NCBI RefSeq assembly: GCF_020733705.1
Contig: NZ_JAJFZM010000001.1
Span: 620,001 to 684,000 of the forward strand
Direction of reading: 5' to 3'
From: Nocardia australiensis
Lineage (GTDB): Bacteria; Actinomycetota; Actinomycetes; Mycobacteriales; Mycobacteriaceae
DNA: 64,000 nucleotides
Shown here piece after piece: positions 7,659 through 58,544 of the stretch; position 1 is the first letter of the stretch, and the number at the start of each line of letters is the position of its first letter. Below the pieces are notes generated by a model that had not been told where the DNA came from, made no database searches, and was given only the letters and a program-made list of their open reading frames with translations. The position numbers and the translations under genes are program-made.

Positions 7659-7749
7659 GTTCGCGGCCGGCTCGTGTCCGAGCGGCAAATACGATGCGAC
7701 GAAGGAGCAAGTATTTGCCGCTCGGACACGAGCCTCAGGGGCCGCGAAC
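7659..7749. repeat. Large inverted repeat (23-bp perfect stem plus 10-bp outer stem)
   Basis: Bases 7670-7692 are the exact reverse complement of 7711-7733, around an 18-base spacer. Outside them GTTCGCGGCC (7659-7668) pairs exactly with GGCCGCGAAC (7740-7749). The structure lies 92 bases past the NRPS stop codon. It has no T-run on either side, so a classical intrinsic terminator is not obvious, though so long a stem could still stop transcription or protect the mRNA 3' end. Confidence 0.85.
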
Positions 7750-7773
7750 ACGCCGCGCCAGCGGCCAAAAACA

Positions 7774-7814
7774 CAGCACCTAATGGGACTACCCAAACCC
7801 CGAGGTGCCGCACG
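7774..7814. repeat. Imperfect direct repeat, copy 2
   Basis: CAGCACCTAA...AGGTGCCGCACG, as in copy 1 at 7556-7594, in the same orientation and about 220 bases away. It ends 27 bases before the NRPS stop codon. Confidence 0.65.
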
Positions 7815-7840
7815 TTCCGCATCGTGGATGGCGTGCGAAC

Positions 7841-51604
<43,764 letters not shown>

Positions 51605-51724
51605 GCGCTCCCCGACGACACCGGGAAAGGACGCTCACCTATCCAAGCGTGGCGCCCGCTTCTCCGGGTTCAGTTCTCGTAATTCAATCAGGCAAAAAAT
51701 GTCCATTGGACTATCTGTCGATCA

Positions 51725-51746
51725 GGCCGATCTTGTTACATCGGCC
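51725..51746. promoter_or_regulatory. Perfect 7-bp inverted repeat upstream of the NRPS
   Basis: GGCCGAT (51725-51731) and ATCGGCC (51740-51746) around the 8-base spacer CTTGTTAC, about 120-140 bases before the NRPS start. Its position and symmetry fit a repressor or activator site; no regulator gene for it is evident nearby. Confidence 0.4.
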
Positions 51747-51962
51747 CGGTCATGCCTGCTACCCACCGACCGGCACTGCCGGGAACTTCGCTGCTGATCA
51801 CCGAAACAATCTACCGTCGCCACCACCACCCGACCAACCAACCTCCATAGCGAGGGCGCATCGTCCCAGGCCGGGTGATCATCGCAAGTTTGCTAGATAA
51901 CAGTCGCCGTTCTCACACTGCTCGCGAGGACGCCATGAGCGGGCCGATTCGGCCGCAGGATT

Positions 51963-51983
51963 GGAGAACCTGCCCGGTTCTCC
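51963..51983 (-). terminator. Hairpin after the F420-type oxidoreductase gene
   Basis: GGAGAACC and GGTTCTCC form an 8-bp perfect stem with a TGCCC loop, 9-29 bases past the stop codon of the minus-strand gene ending at 51992. There is no T-tract. It would separate that gene's transcript from the NRPS promoter. Confidence 0.5.
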
Positions 51984-51991
51984 GGATACGC

Positions 51992-52417
51992 TCAGGCTGT
52001 CGCGTCGAAGTGCGCGATGACCTTGGTCGGTCGTACTCGCACCACCAGTTCGCCGGGGACGCCATTGCGCTTGCCGAATTCTTCGGCGCGGTCGGCGCCC
52101 ATGTAGCGGCCCGCGATCACCGTGGCAGTGTGGACGAGGTCGACAGGATCCTCGGACAGGGTGACGGTGCCCTGGATCTGGATGGAACCGTAGGGCGGCT
52201 CTTCGATGTCGACACAGAGTGCGATGCGGGGATCACGGGCGAATGCCGTTCCTTTTGCCGTGGTCTTGCCGGTATTGAACACCAACTCGCCGTCTTCGAG
52301 GATGAACCAGACCGGTGTGACGATCGGCCGACCGTCGGAGGCGACAAAGGCCAACTTGGCCGTTCGGGTGCCGTAGGAGAGGAATTCGCGCACTTCGGGA
52401 TCCGACAGTGAGGCCAT
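51992..52417 (-). CDS. PPOX-class F420-dependent oxidoreductase (flavin split-barrel)
   Basis: 141 residues from ATG 52417, chosen because AAGGTGA precedes it and the family begins there. The longer in-frame extension to 52927 crosses a TetR remnant and is not coding. The split-barrel pattern is clear: TRTAKLAFVASDGRPIVTPVWF, ELVFNTG, KGTAFARDPRIALCVD, and the C-terminal RVRPTKVIAHF. Known: such small proteins bind F420, or sometimes FMN, and reduce varied substrates. A broken TetR gene lies divergently just upstream, perhaps its former regulator. Confidence 0.85.
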   Translation of the reverse strand: MASLSDPEVREFLSYGTRTAKLAFVASDGRPIVTPVWFILEDGELVFNTGKTTAKGTAFARDPRIALCVDIEEPPYGSIQIQGTVTLSEDPVDLVHTATVIAGRYMGADRAEEFGKRNGVPGELVVRVRPTKVIAHFDATA

Positions 52418-52480
52418 GGGGGTCACCTTAAGGCCACGCACAGACACCGACCGCGCACGGGCCGACCTTTCGCTAGCTAC

Positions 52481-52942
52481 TACCCCAGCAAACAACGCCT
52501 GCTGGTGGCCATCCTCGACCTCGCCATGACCGAGCTGCACTGGCGTATCCCCGCTGCCCGCGACGAAGGCCTCGACGCGGTCGGCCAGTTGACGAATATC
52601 GTCGAAGCACTGGCCCTGTTCCATACTTACCGCACCGAACTGGCACTGCTGGGAGCCAGCGAGATGCGGGCGATCGAAGGGCCGGATCGCACCCGAATAG
52701 TTGATCTTCGCAACGACATTCAGCACATGCTCGACCGAGCCATCGCGGCGGGTATTCGGGCAGGCGAATTCAGCACGCCCTACCCTCACGAAGCCGGTCG
52801 GGCCATCGCGACCATGTGTACCGCACTGCCGCAATGGTTTCGCGCGCACGGACCGGTCTCGCGGCAGCAGCTCGCCGCCGAGTACGCGGGCTTCGCGCTC
52901 GATATCGTGCGTGGCGGCCGGGCCCACCCTTCCGCAGGGTGA
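52481..52942 (+). pseudogene. 5'-truncated TetR-family regulator
   Basis: The frame ends normally at 52942 and encodes a TetR C-terminal ligand-binding domain (AMTELHWRIP, FHTYRTELALL, HMLDRAIAAGIRAGEF, ALDIVRGG). Reading upstream, ASYYPSKQRLLVAIL matches the end of the HTH (normally YYxFPSKExLL), but the rest of the DNA-binding domain is absent: within about 20 codons of 52505 the sequence no longer resembles a TetR N-terminus. A GTG at 52505 could still give a 145-residue HTH-less protein. I regard it as a remnant left by a deletion reaching toward the oxidoreductase gene. Confidence 0.7.
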
Positions 52943-52950
52943 GCCCGGCC
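52916..52950. terminator. Bidirectional hairpin between the TetR remnant and the aldolase gene
   Basis: GGCCGGGC-C-CACCC pairs with GGGTG-A-GCCCGGCC across a 7-base loop: a 14-position stem with one C/A mismatch. It sits exactly between two convergent genes and contains the stop codon of the remnant. No T-tract is present, as is common in high-GC actinobacteria. Confidence 0.7.
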
Positions 52951-52960
52951 GTCGGTGCGC

Positions 52961-53692
52961 TCATTCCCCCGGCAGCCGGGCGAGTTCGTGTCGCCACGCC
53001 ACCGTCTGGTTGAGTCCCGCGCCCAGATCCGGGAGGTCGGCGAGGTCTTCCGCGCTGATCGACCGCACCGTGCCGCCCGCGCTTGCCACCGACAGCGACA
53101 GGGCAGCAATGGAATCCACCGAGATTGCCCGCAGCACCGCCTCCGGCACGCTGGTTCCCGTCGATGTGAGCCCGTGACCGCGCATGACCACCAGTGGCCG
53201 ATCACCGAGCGCGGCGGCGACCTCGTCACCCAGCGCGGGCGTCGCGATCAATGCCGAGCGCGGATACACCGGGACCCCGCCGTGGGCGAGCACCGCCCCG
53301 GGAATGTCGTACGCGCCGACGATCGGCAGGAATGACAGGCCCGCCAAATCCGCGGCGACGACGTCACGCGGATGGGCGTGGACGACGCAGCGCACATCGG
53401 ACCGACTGCGCAGGATCCGGGTATGCAACGGCAGTTCGAACGGCGCCGAATAGCCGTGGTCCAGTTCACCGTCCGCGCCCGAAGCGCCGGACAGGTCGAC
53501 GAGCCGGATGTCCTCGGCGGTGGTGTAGGCCAGCCCGCGCTCACGCGGACCACGACAGCGGATCAGCAGTCGCGAATCATCCACTCGCATACTGATATGA
53601 CCCAGAATTCCCGGCGCGAGCCCCCGCACCGCCAACACCCGGCAGCCCTGCGCGATCTCCTCGCGGCAGCGGTCGAGTTCCGCCCCGTTCAC
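52961..53692 (-). CDS. Class II aldolase/adducin-family protein, putative aromatic-acid decarboxylase
   Basis: 243 residues from a GTG that overlaps the reductase stop by four bases. The class II aldolase fold is indicated by GHISMRV, FELPLHTRI (Glu86), VVHAHPRD (metal-type His105 and His107) and MRGHGL. Known: in actinobacterial phthalate operons the last gene (phtC/padC) is a member of this family that decarboxylates 3,4-dihydroxyphthalate to protocatechuate. Its place at the end of a dioxygenase-dehydrogenase operon argues for that or an analogous reaction. A simple sugar-phosphate aldolase role is less likely here. Confidence 0.8.
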   Translation of the reverse strand: MNGAELDRCREEIAQGCRVLAVRGLAPGILGHISMRVDDSRLLIRCRGPRERGLAYTTAEDIRLVDLSGASGADGELDHGYSAPFELPLHTRILRSRSDVRCVVHAHPRDVVAADLAGLSFLPIVGAYDIPGAVLAHGGVPVYPRSALIATPALGDEVAAALGDRPLVVMRGHGLTSTGTSVPEAVLRAISVDSIAALSLSVASAGGTVRSISAEDLADLPDLGAGLNQTVAWRHELARLPGE

Positions 53693-54885
53693 GCGGGCAC
53701 CCCAGTCAGCTGTGCGCCGATCTCGGCGGCCGGTATGTCCCGTCCCACTGCTTTGCGCATGCGCACCGAGGCGCGCGGCCAGTTCACCGTGACACCGCCG
53801 GTGACAATGCCGTGCTCGTCGGACCACAGGGCGGCCATCCGGAACGGCTCCGGCTGTTCGATGATCTGCGGGTCGCGGGTGAGATCGCGCGCGCCGATGA
53901 GCTGAATCTTCCAGTCGTACTGATCGCTCCACACGTAGGCCACTGGATCGTGCGGTACCGGCTCATCCGGATGAACGATATTGTGCGCCACACACACCGC
54001 CTGCTCGATCGCGTTAGTCCAGTGTTCGATGCGCGCCGCGGTACCGGATCGCGGCTGATGCCAGCACGCCACATCACCAACCGCGTGGATGCGGTCGTGG
54101 CCGCGCACCCGGCCGAACTCGTCACATTCGAGCCCGTTGCGCACCGGCAATCCGGCGGACGCCAGCCAGCCGATATCCGGCACGGCCCCGATGCCGACCG
54201 CGACGATATCGGCGTGCACCACCGAGCCGTCCGACAGCTCGGCTCGCACCCGCTCGCCGTCGTGCTCGAGGGTCCCGACCCGCACCCCGAACCTGGTATC
54301 GACCGCATGCTCTCGGTGCAGACCGGCGAAGCGCGCGCCGAGCACCGCACCCGCCACGCGGGCCATCGGCAATTCGGCCTCGTCGACCATGGTGACCGCG
54401 ATCCCGCAACCGCGTGCGAGCGAAGCCAATTCGGCGCCGATGAAGCCCGCGCCGACCACCAGGAGCTCGCGCGCCTCGGACAGACCGGCTCGCAATGCCC
54501 GGGCATCGGCCAGCGTCCGCAGCACGTGCACACCCGGGCACGACCACGGCGCGGGCCGCGCCGCGGCTCCGGTTGCGATCACAAGCTGCTCGTAGGTCCA
54601 CTCGGATCCGTCGTCGAGGACGAGTGTCGAAGTGGCCGTGGATAATTCGGTAACACGCCGGCCCAGAATCAGATCGATGCCGAGCGCCGTCGCCGCCTCG
54701 TCGGTCAGCAGCGGAACTCTCGGGTCACCGTCGAGCGCGGCCTTCGACAGCGGCGGCTTGTCGTAGGGCGCTTCGGTTTCGGCCTCCACCACTCGCACCC
54801 GGCCGGTGTAGCCGCGCTCACGCAGTGCCCGTGCGGTATGCACGCCGGCGACCGAGCCTCCGACGATCACCACTCCGGCAGTCAC
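53689..54885 (-). CDS. Ferredoxin reductase of a ring-hydroxylating dioxygenase (FAD/NAD(P)H)
   Basis: 398 residues, GTG start. It is a two-dinucleotide-domain reductase: FAD motif VVIVGGSVAGVHTA at the N-terminus, DKPPLSK near residue 43, NAD(P)H motif LVVGAGFIGAELAS near residue 142, HAVGDVA near residue 290, and a C-terminal domain. It passes electrons from NAD(P)H to the ferredoxin encoded upstream. It is part of the minus-strand operon, overlaps the aldolase gene by four bases and lies 73 bases after the ferredoxin gene. It corresponds to phtAd/padAd by position. Confidence 0.9.
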   Translation of the reverse strand: MTAGVVIVGGSVAGVHTARALRERGYTGRVRVVEAETEAPYDKPPLSKAALDGDPRVPLLTDEAATALGIDLILGRRVTELSTATSTLVLDDGSEWTYEQLVIATGAAARPAPWSCPGVHVLRTLADARALRAGLSEARELLVVGAGFIGAELASLARGCGIAVTMVDEAELPMARVAGAVLGARFAGLHREHAVDTRFGVRVGTLEHDGERVRAELSDGSVVHADIVAVGIGAVPDIGWLASAGLPVRNGLECDEFGRVRGHDRIHAVGDVACWHQPRSGTAARIEHWTNAIEQAVCVAHNIVHPDEPVPHDPVAYVWSDQYDWKIQLIGARDLTRDPQIIEQPEPFRMAALWSDEHGIVTGGVTVNWPRASVRMRKAVGRDIPAAEIGAQLTGVPA

Positions 54886-54892
54886 CGCTTCG

Positions 54893-54958
54893 CCTCGCTA
54901 CCGCTCGGCTTCGCCGTGACCGGCGGTGCTGCGTCTATGGTTCCCTCGCTACGCTCGG
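54893..54958. repeat. Two short palindromic repeats in the ferredoxin-reductase gap
   Basis: CCTCGCTACCGCTCGG (54893-54908) and CCTCGCTACGCTCGG (54944-54958) are near copies in the only sizeable gap of the operon (54886-54958). Each is partly self-complementary. Similar CGCT-rich motifs occur inside the NRPS gene (33631-33667), so this may be a dispersed small repeat. Confidence 0.6.
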
Positions 54959-55156
54959 TCACTTATCCCCCAGGCGCAATGCCGACGCCGGACAGCTGCG
55001 CACAGCCGCCTCGACGCGGCCTCGGTCGGCCTCGTCGACCTCGGTCGCGAGCAGTACCACGATCCCCTGATCGTCGATGTCGAAGACGTCGTCCGCACCG
55101 ATGACGCAGTTCGCGTAGCCCTGGCACAGCGCCAGATCGGCTCTGACAACAGCCAT
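54959..55156 (-). CDS. [3Fe-4S]-type ferredoxin
   Basis: 65 residues from ATG 55156, supported by AAGGAGA in front. Cysteines at 11, 17 and 55 (CQGYANC ... CP) match the three-cysteine pattern of small actinobacterial 3Fe-4S ferredoxins; the fourth cysteine of a 4Fe-4S cluster is missing. It transfers electrons from the reductase encoded next to it to the Rieske oxygenase. Rhodococcal phthalate dioxygenases use this ferredoxin type. The gene sits 43 bases after the dehydrogenase gene. Confidence 0.9.
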   Translation of the reverse strand: MAVVRADLALCQGYANCVIGADDVFDIDDQGIVVLLATEVDEADRGRVEAAVRSCPASALRLGDK

Positions 55157-55199
55157 ATCATCTCTCCTTACGAATTCCGGTCGATCGCCGCGCCGACCG

Positions 55200-55982
55200 T
55201 CAAGCCTTGATGCCCATCCCGCCATCGGAGTGGACGACGCGCCCGGAGATGCCCCGGGCGCGATCTGACGCAAGGAACACATAGCTCCAGGCATGGTCGT
55301 CGCCGGACAAGGCGACACCGAGCGGATTGCGGCCGGACAATTCGGTGGCCCGATCGGGACCGTCGAGCCGACGGCCGGTCAGGCCGAGCGAGCTGAGACC
55401 ACGCAGATCGGTGTGCAGTGTTCCACCCGGCGCGACACCATTGACCCGAATCTCCGGAGCCAGTTCATATCCCAGAGTGGCCACCAACCCGCGCACCGCG
55501 AACTTCGACGCGACATACAGGGTGCCGCCGCGGCCCGGGTAATAGGCGGAGGTGGATTCGGTCAGCACGATATTGCCACCCGACTCGCGCAGCGCGGGGA
55601 TGGCGGCCTTCACGCTGTGCAGATGCGATTTCACATTGACGGCGAACATCTCGTCGAAGGCCTCGTCGAGCAGCTCGGTGTCGATCTCGGCCAGCGGTCG
55701 ATAGAAGTCGAAGATCCCGACACAGGTGACCAGCACATCCAGACCGCCGTACCGAGCGACCATCGCCTCGACCGCTCGCGAATTCGCTTGCGCCGTAGTG
55801 GCATCGCCCGCGACGACCAACACATCCGGGCAGTCTTTCGCGAGCGCCTCGCATTTGCCCTCGTCGATCTCCAGCGCACCGACGAGCGCGCCTTCGACCC
55901 GGAACGCGTCGACCACACCACGTCCGATGCCGGAGCCCGCGCCGACGACGAGGGCGCGTTTTCCGTCCAGCCAGCCGCTCAT
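55200..55982 (-). CDS. cis-dihydrodiol dehydrogenase (short-chain dehydrogenase)
   Basis: 260 residues. Rossmann motif GAGSGIG at 14-20, and catalytic Ser around 143-145, Tyr156 and Lys160 (YVASK). The C-terminus SGRVVHSDGGMGIKA resembles BphB-type aromatic cis-diol dehydrogenases. It should oxidise the cis-dihydrodiol made by the dioxygenase to a catechol-type product with NAD+. The start overlaps the stop of the 97-residue gene by four bases. It corresponds to phtB/padB by position. Confidence 0.9.
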   Translation of the reverse strand: MSGWLDGKRALVVGAGSGIGRGVVDAFRVEGALVGALEIDEGKCEALAKDCPDVLVVAGDATTAQANSRAVEAMVARYGGLDVLVTCVGIFDFYRPLAEIDTELLDEAFDEMFAVNVKSHLHSVKAAIPALRESGGNIVLTESTSAYYPGRGGTLYVASKFAVRGLVATLGYELAPEIRVNGVAPGGTLHTDLRGLSSLGLTGRRLDGPDRATELSGRNPLGVALSGDDHAWSYVFLASDRARGISGRVVHSDGGMGIKA

Positions 55983-56272
55983 CGCTCGTCCTCCTCAGAG
56001 AACAGGGGCACGAACGGCCGGCCGACCATCGCGGAGAAGGTCGAGGCGCTCTGCCAAGTCAGCGCTTCCAATTCGAGTGGGTCGAGGGTCACCCACTGAC
56101 CCGATTTCGGTGCTTCGATCAGCAGGCGGACACCATTGCGGGTGCGCACCTTACTGATGCGCACTTCGGCGAATTCATTACCGAGAGTGAGGGGTTCGCC
56201 ATCTCGACCGGCCAGCAGGCCGCGCAGTTCCGCGCCGGGATCACCGGCGGGCGCGGCGTGGGCGGCCGTCAC
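55979..56272 (-). CDS. Small conserved-looking protein of unknown function in the dioxygenase operon
   Basis: 97 residues, GTG start overlapping the beta-subunit stop (GTGA), and its own stop overlaps the dehydrogenase start, so it is clearly a working gene. Features: a flexible Ala/Pro/Gly N-terminus, a strand-rich middle (LGNEFAEVRISKVRTRNGVRLLIEAP), then LDPLELEALTWQ. There are no cysteines, transmembrane segment or catalytic motif. Short proteins of this kind next to actinobacterial ring-hydroxylating oxygenases are sometimes labelled 'dihydrodiol dehydrogenase' in databases, which the sequence does not support. It could be an assembly or accessory subunit. Confidence 0.75.
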   Translation of the reverse strand: MTAAHAAPAGDPGAELRGLLAGRDGEPLTLGNEFAEVRISKVRTRNGVRLLIEAPKSGQWVTLDPLELEALTWQSASTFSAMVGRPFVPLFSEEDER

Positions 56273-56856
56273 AGGAATACCGCCAGGTTCTGGGTGCGCA
56301 GCACCGATTCGTCGACGGCGATGTGGCGTCGCGCCAGCCGCCAGGTGTCGCCCTCGCGGCGCAGCAGATCGGTGCGCCCCGCCGAGATCAACGAGGGTTC
56401 GGCGACATCGCCGCGGCTGCGGAACAGCAGGACCGCGGATTCGGCGATCAGCTCCTGCTCGTTCGGCGTCGCGAAGGTCCGAATATTGGACAGATGGTGG
56501 CGAATGCGCGACGGCGGGTCCTCGGTCCAGGCGTGCTCGGTGTGGAATCGGGCGACGCGGCGGCTCAGCGAGTACTTGTCCTCGTCGAAATGCGCCATCC
56601 TCCTCGCGGTGTCGTAGCCGGCGCCGAGTGCCGTGGTGAGCTTGATCGGCATGAAGTAGTGAATGTCCTCGGCCAGCAGGTCGAGCCAGACCTCGTAGTC
56701 CTGCCGGTCCAGCAGATAGGCCTCTTCGACCAGCCAGTGGTGCGCGAGTAGGTGCCTCGGATCGTCGAAGGGCAGTGCCGCGCCGACCGATTCGGTGGTG
56801 GCAGCGGTCGCGCCTAGCGGTGACTGGCTGGAGCGGATGGGGATGTAGGTGCTCAC
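56269..56856 (-). CDS. Ring-hydroxylating dioxygenase beta subunit
   Basis: 195 residues, GTG start overlapping the alpha stop by four bases. The cystatin/NTF2-like fold of dioxygenase small subunits is visible in HHWLVEEAYLLDRQDYEVWLDLLAEDIHYFMP as a pattern, the RVARFHTEHAWTEDPPSRIRHHLSN stretch and a C-terminal WRLARRHIAVDESVL. It has a structural role in the alpha3beta3 oxygenase. By position it corresponds to phtAb/padAb. Confidence 0.92.
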   Translation of the reverse strand: MSTYIPIRSSQSPLGATAATTESVGAALPFDDPRHLLAHHWLVEEAYLLDRQDYEVWLDLLAEDIHYFMPIKLTTALGAGYDTARRMAHFDEDKYSLSRRVARFHTEHAWTEDPPSRIRHHLSNIRTFATPNEQELIAESAVLLFRSRGDVAEPSLISAGRTDLLRREGDTWRLARRHIAVDESVLRTQNLAVFL

Positions 56857-58286
56857 GACAGCGCCTCCGTCACGGTCTCGCCGCAGGACGCGGCGGCCTC
56901 ACCACAGGATGCGGCAGTGTCAGCCGGCAGCCCGATCGCGGTGGAAGCCACTGCGGGCGGCTCCTTTTCGAGATAGTCCGCCCACTGGGCGAGCAGCCGG
57001 CGCTGGTTGAATTCGCTGTATCCCACGCGGGACTCACCCGGTCCGGCCCATTCCTCCGGCGGCAGCGGCTCGGTCACGGCGCTGTCGTCGTGCCGAATTC
57101 CCATCCGGCTGTTGAGCAGCAGGCGGCGGGCCATGCTGCCACTCGCAGTCTTGGTCAGCGAAACCCAGTTCTCGACATCGTCCTGCTCGAACATGCCGCT
57201 GCTGCCGAAGCACATGAGATACGCCTTGTACGAGAGCTTCTTGAACTCCTCGGGCGCCTCCTTGTCGACGACGAACCAGGACAGCACCTCGGTCTCGTCG
57301 GCGCTGATCGGCTGCCATTGCCGCAGCGAGATGAAGGGCAGCACCTGCTCGGAGTCGGCAACCCGCGGCCAGTTGTGCACCAGGCTGAGGTTGGGGAAGA
57401 TCGACGCCGCCGACACCATGAATCCGTCGCGGCCGATGACGTCGAGCTGTTCGTCGGACCACTGCTGCTTCATCCGCGCGATCATCTCGTCGGGGTAGCC
57501 GACATAGGCCAGCCGCTCCTCGAGCGTTCCGGAGGGGAGTTTGTAGGTGGTCCCGCCGCCCGATCCGGCCCAGTACGTGGTGCCGTCCTTGCGCTTCTCG
57601 GCCTTCGGTTCCCGGAACAGGCCGATCTCCACGACGCTCGTGTGCGTTTGCGGGGTGTGGTACATGTCACCGGCGAAGTTCTCCGCGCCGATCTTCCAGT
57701 TGGCCTTGATCCGCCACCGCTGCGGCCCGAGAACCTCCGCGCCGCTGGCACTTTGCCCGGTGTAGTAGTCCAGGTAGAACCGGAAGTCGCCGAGAAATTC
57801 GGGGAGCGATGGCGCGTCCGGGTCCAGGGAGATGAAGATCAGGCCGTTGTAGGTGTCCAGTTGCGGCGCGGGCAGCAGCTTTTGGCCACTCCGCGCGAAT
57901 CCGGCCTCGCCGCCGTACGCCTCCTTGTGGAACGGCAATCCGACCAGGCGGCCGTCATTGCGGTAGGACCAGCCGTGATACGGGCATCGGAAGTGGGAGG
58001 CGTTGCCCTGTTCAGCCCGGCACACCTGCATGCCACGGTGCAGGCACATGTTGAACATGGCGTGGATTTGGCCGGACTGGTCACGGCTGACGATGAACGA
58101 GTTGTCGAGCACCCGCCGAACGACGTAGTCGCCGGGCTGTGGCACCTCGGTTTCGTGCGCGACGAAGGTCCAGGCCCGGCTGAACAGCCTTTCCTGCTCG
58201 GCGCGGAACACCTCGCCGTCGCTGTAGATGTGGGCTGGTAGCAGCCCCCGCCGGACGTTGGCGAGGACGTCTGTCGCGTCGCGCAT
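56853..58286 (-). CDS. Rieske dioxygenase alpha subunit, probable phthalate-type 3,4-dioxygenase
   Basis: 477 residues, with GGAGGTGG before the ATG. Rieske ligands C81-x-H83 and C101-x2-H104 (CPYHGW); mononuclear iron motif with D207, H210 and H215 (GDMYHTPQTH). The length and the C-terminal SxRxGYSEFNQRRLLAQWADYL resemble the phthalate/PAH-acid dioxygenases of actinobacteria rather than biphenyl or benzoate enzymes. The C-terminus ends in a short CGE-containing repeat (AASCGEAAASCGETV). It is the first gene of a seven-gene operon whose order matches pht/pad. The exact substrate cannot be read from sequence: phthalate, another benzene-dicarboxylate or a related acid. Confidence 0.88.
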   Translation of the reverse strand: MRDATDVLANVRRGLLPAHIYSDGEVFRAEQERLFSRAWTFVAHETEVPQPGDYVVRRVLDNSFIVSRDQSGQIHAMFNMCLHRGMQVCRAEQGNASHFRCPYHGWSYRNDGRLVGLPFHKEAYGGEAGFARSGQKLLPAPQLDTYNGLIFISLDPDAPSLPEFLGDFRFYLDYYTGQSASGAEVLGPQRWRIKANWKIGAENFAGDMYHTPQTHTSVVEIGLFREPKAEKRKDGTTYWAGSGGGTTYKLPSGTLEERLAYVGYPDEMIARMKQQWSDEQLDVIGRDGFMVSAASIFPNLSLVHNWPRVADSEQVLPFISLRQWQPISADETEVLSWFVVDKEAPEEFKKLSYKAYLMCFGSSGMFEQDDVENWVSLTKTASGSMARRLLLNSRMGIRHDDSAVTEPLPPEEWAGPGESRVGYSEFNQRRLLAQWADYLEKEPPAVASTAIGLPADTAASCGEAAASCGETVTEALS

Positions 58287-58315
58287 GGAACTCCACCTCC
58301 GATTCTTTTCTGCCT

Positions 58316-58330
58316 TACAGAATTCAATTC
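58316..58330. promoter_or_regulatory. Perfect 15-bp palindrome upstream of the dioxygenase operon
   Basis: CAGAATT-C-AATTCTG, 30-44 bases before the alpha-subunit start, in the 258-base region shared with the divergent flavin reductase gene. It is AT-rich against a GC-rich background. It is a good candidate for the binding site of the IclR regulator encoded at 60322. Confidence 0.6.
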
Positions 58331-58416
58331 TGCACCGTGGGAGGTGTGGTCGTCAATAACTCGCCGCAAATCGGGTAAATACCGCGACTGCCGGGCGTTT
58401 TACCGGACGCCTATGA

Positions 58417-58435
58417 AGCAGAGGATGTTTCTGCT
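58417..58435. promoter_or_regulatory. Second inverted repeat in the divergent promoter region
   Basis: AGCAGA-N7-TCTGCT, both arms perfect, 110-128 bases before the flavin reductase start. A further small palindrome CTATGACCATAG lies at 58445-58456. These may serve the rightward promoter or a second regulator. Confidence 0.45.
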
Positions 58436-58544
58436 AGAAAGAAACTATGACCATAGTGACCACGGTCTCGCTACTCCCGCACCGCTCCCCACCGCACTGG
58501 CTTACCGGCCCGGCCAACCGCCGACGAACCACGCAGGTGTCCTG

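Larger units (their letters stand above)
7176..7840. other. 665-base region without an intact gene, 3' of the giant NRPS
   Basis: It holds the N-terminal Uma2 fragment (7205-7457, minus), two imperfect ~40-base direct repeats and a large perfect inverted repeat (separate entries). No reading frame on the minus strand continues the NRPS beyond its stop at 7841: I see no adenylation, carrier or thioesterase motifs in any frame here. Confidence 0.7.
51605..51991. other. 387-base upstream region of the NRPS gene
   Basis: This lies between the NRPS start and the 3' end of the F420-type oxidoreductase gene. It contains a relatively AT-rich stretch at about 51670-51745 that most likely holds the NRPS promoter, an 11-base perfect palindrome GTCCATTGGAC (51701-51711), a longer palindrome at 51725-51746, and a hairpin at 51963-51983. 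I see no open frame with coding character and no riboswitch I recognise. Confidence 0.6.

Noticed and set aside
7659..7749. Classical intrinsic terminator for the NRPS
   Set aside because: The stem is far longer than usual and neither side has a T-run; kept as a repeat with terminator function only possible.
7441..7840. CRISPR array near the repeats after the NRPS
   Set aside because: Only two imperfect direct repeats and one palindrome; no regularly spaced identical repeats and no cas genes.
7176..7840. Continuation of the NRPS (A13, PCP or TE) in another frame, implying a frameshift
   Set aside because: None of the three minus-strand frames shows A6-A10, GGxS or GxSxG thioesterase motifs; the stump is a real end, not a single-base error.
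51992..52927. 311-residue version of the F420-type oxidoreductase
   Set aside because: The extension reads antisense through the TetR remnant and lacks family similarity; ATG 52417 with AAGGTGA is the family start.
51605..52960. MbtH-like protein gene next to the NRPS
   Set aside because: No short frame with the NPFDD/SLWP pattern is present near either end of the NRPS.
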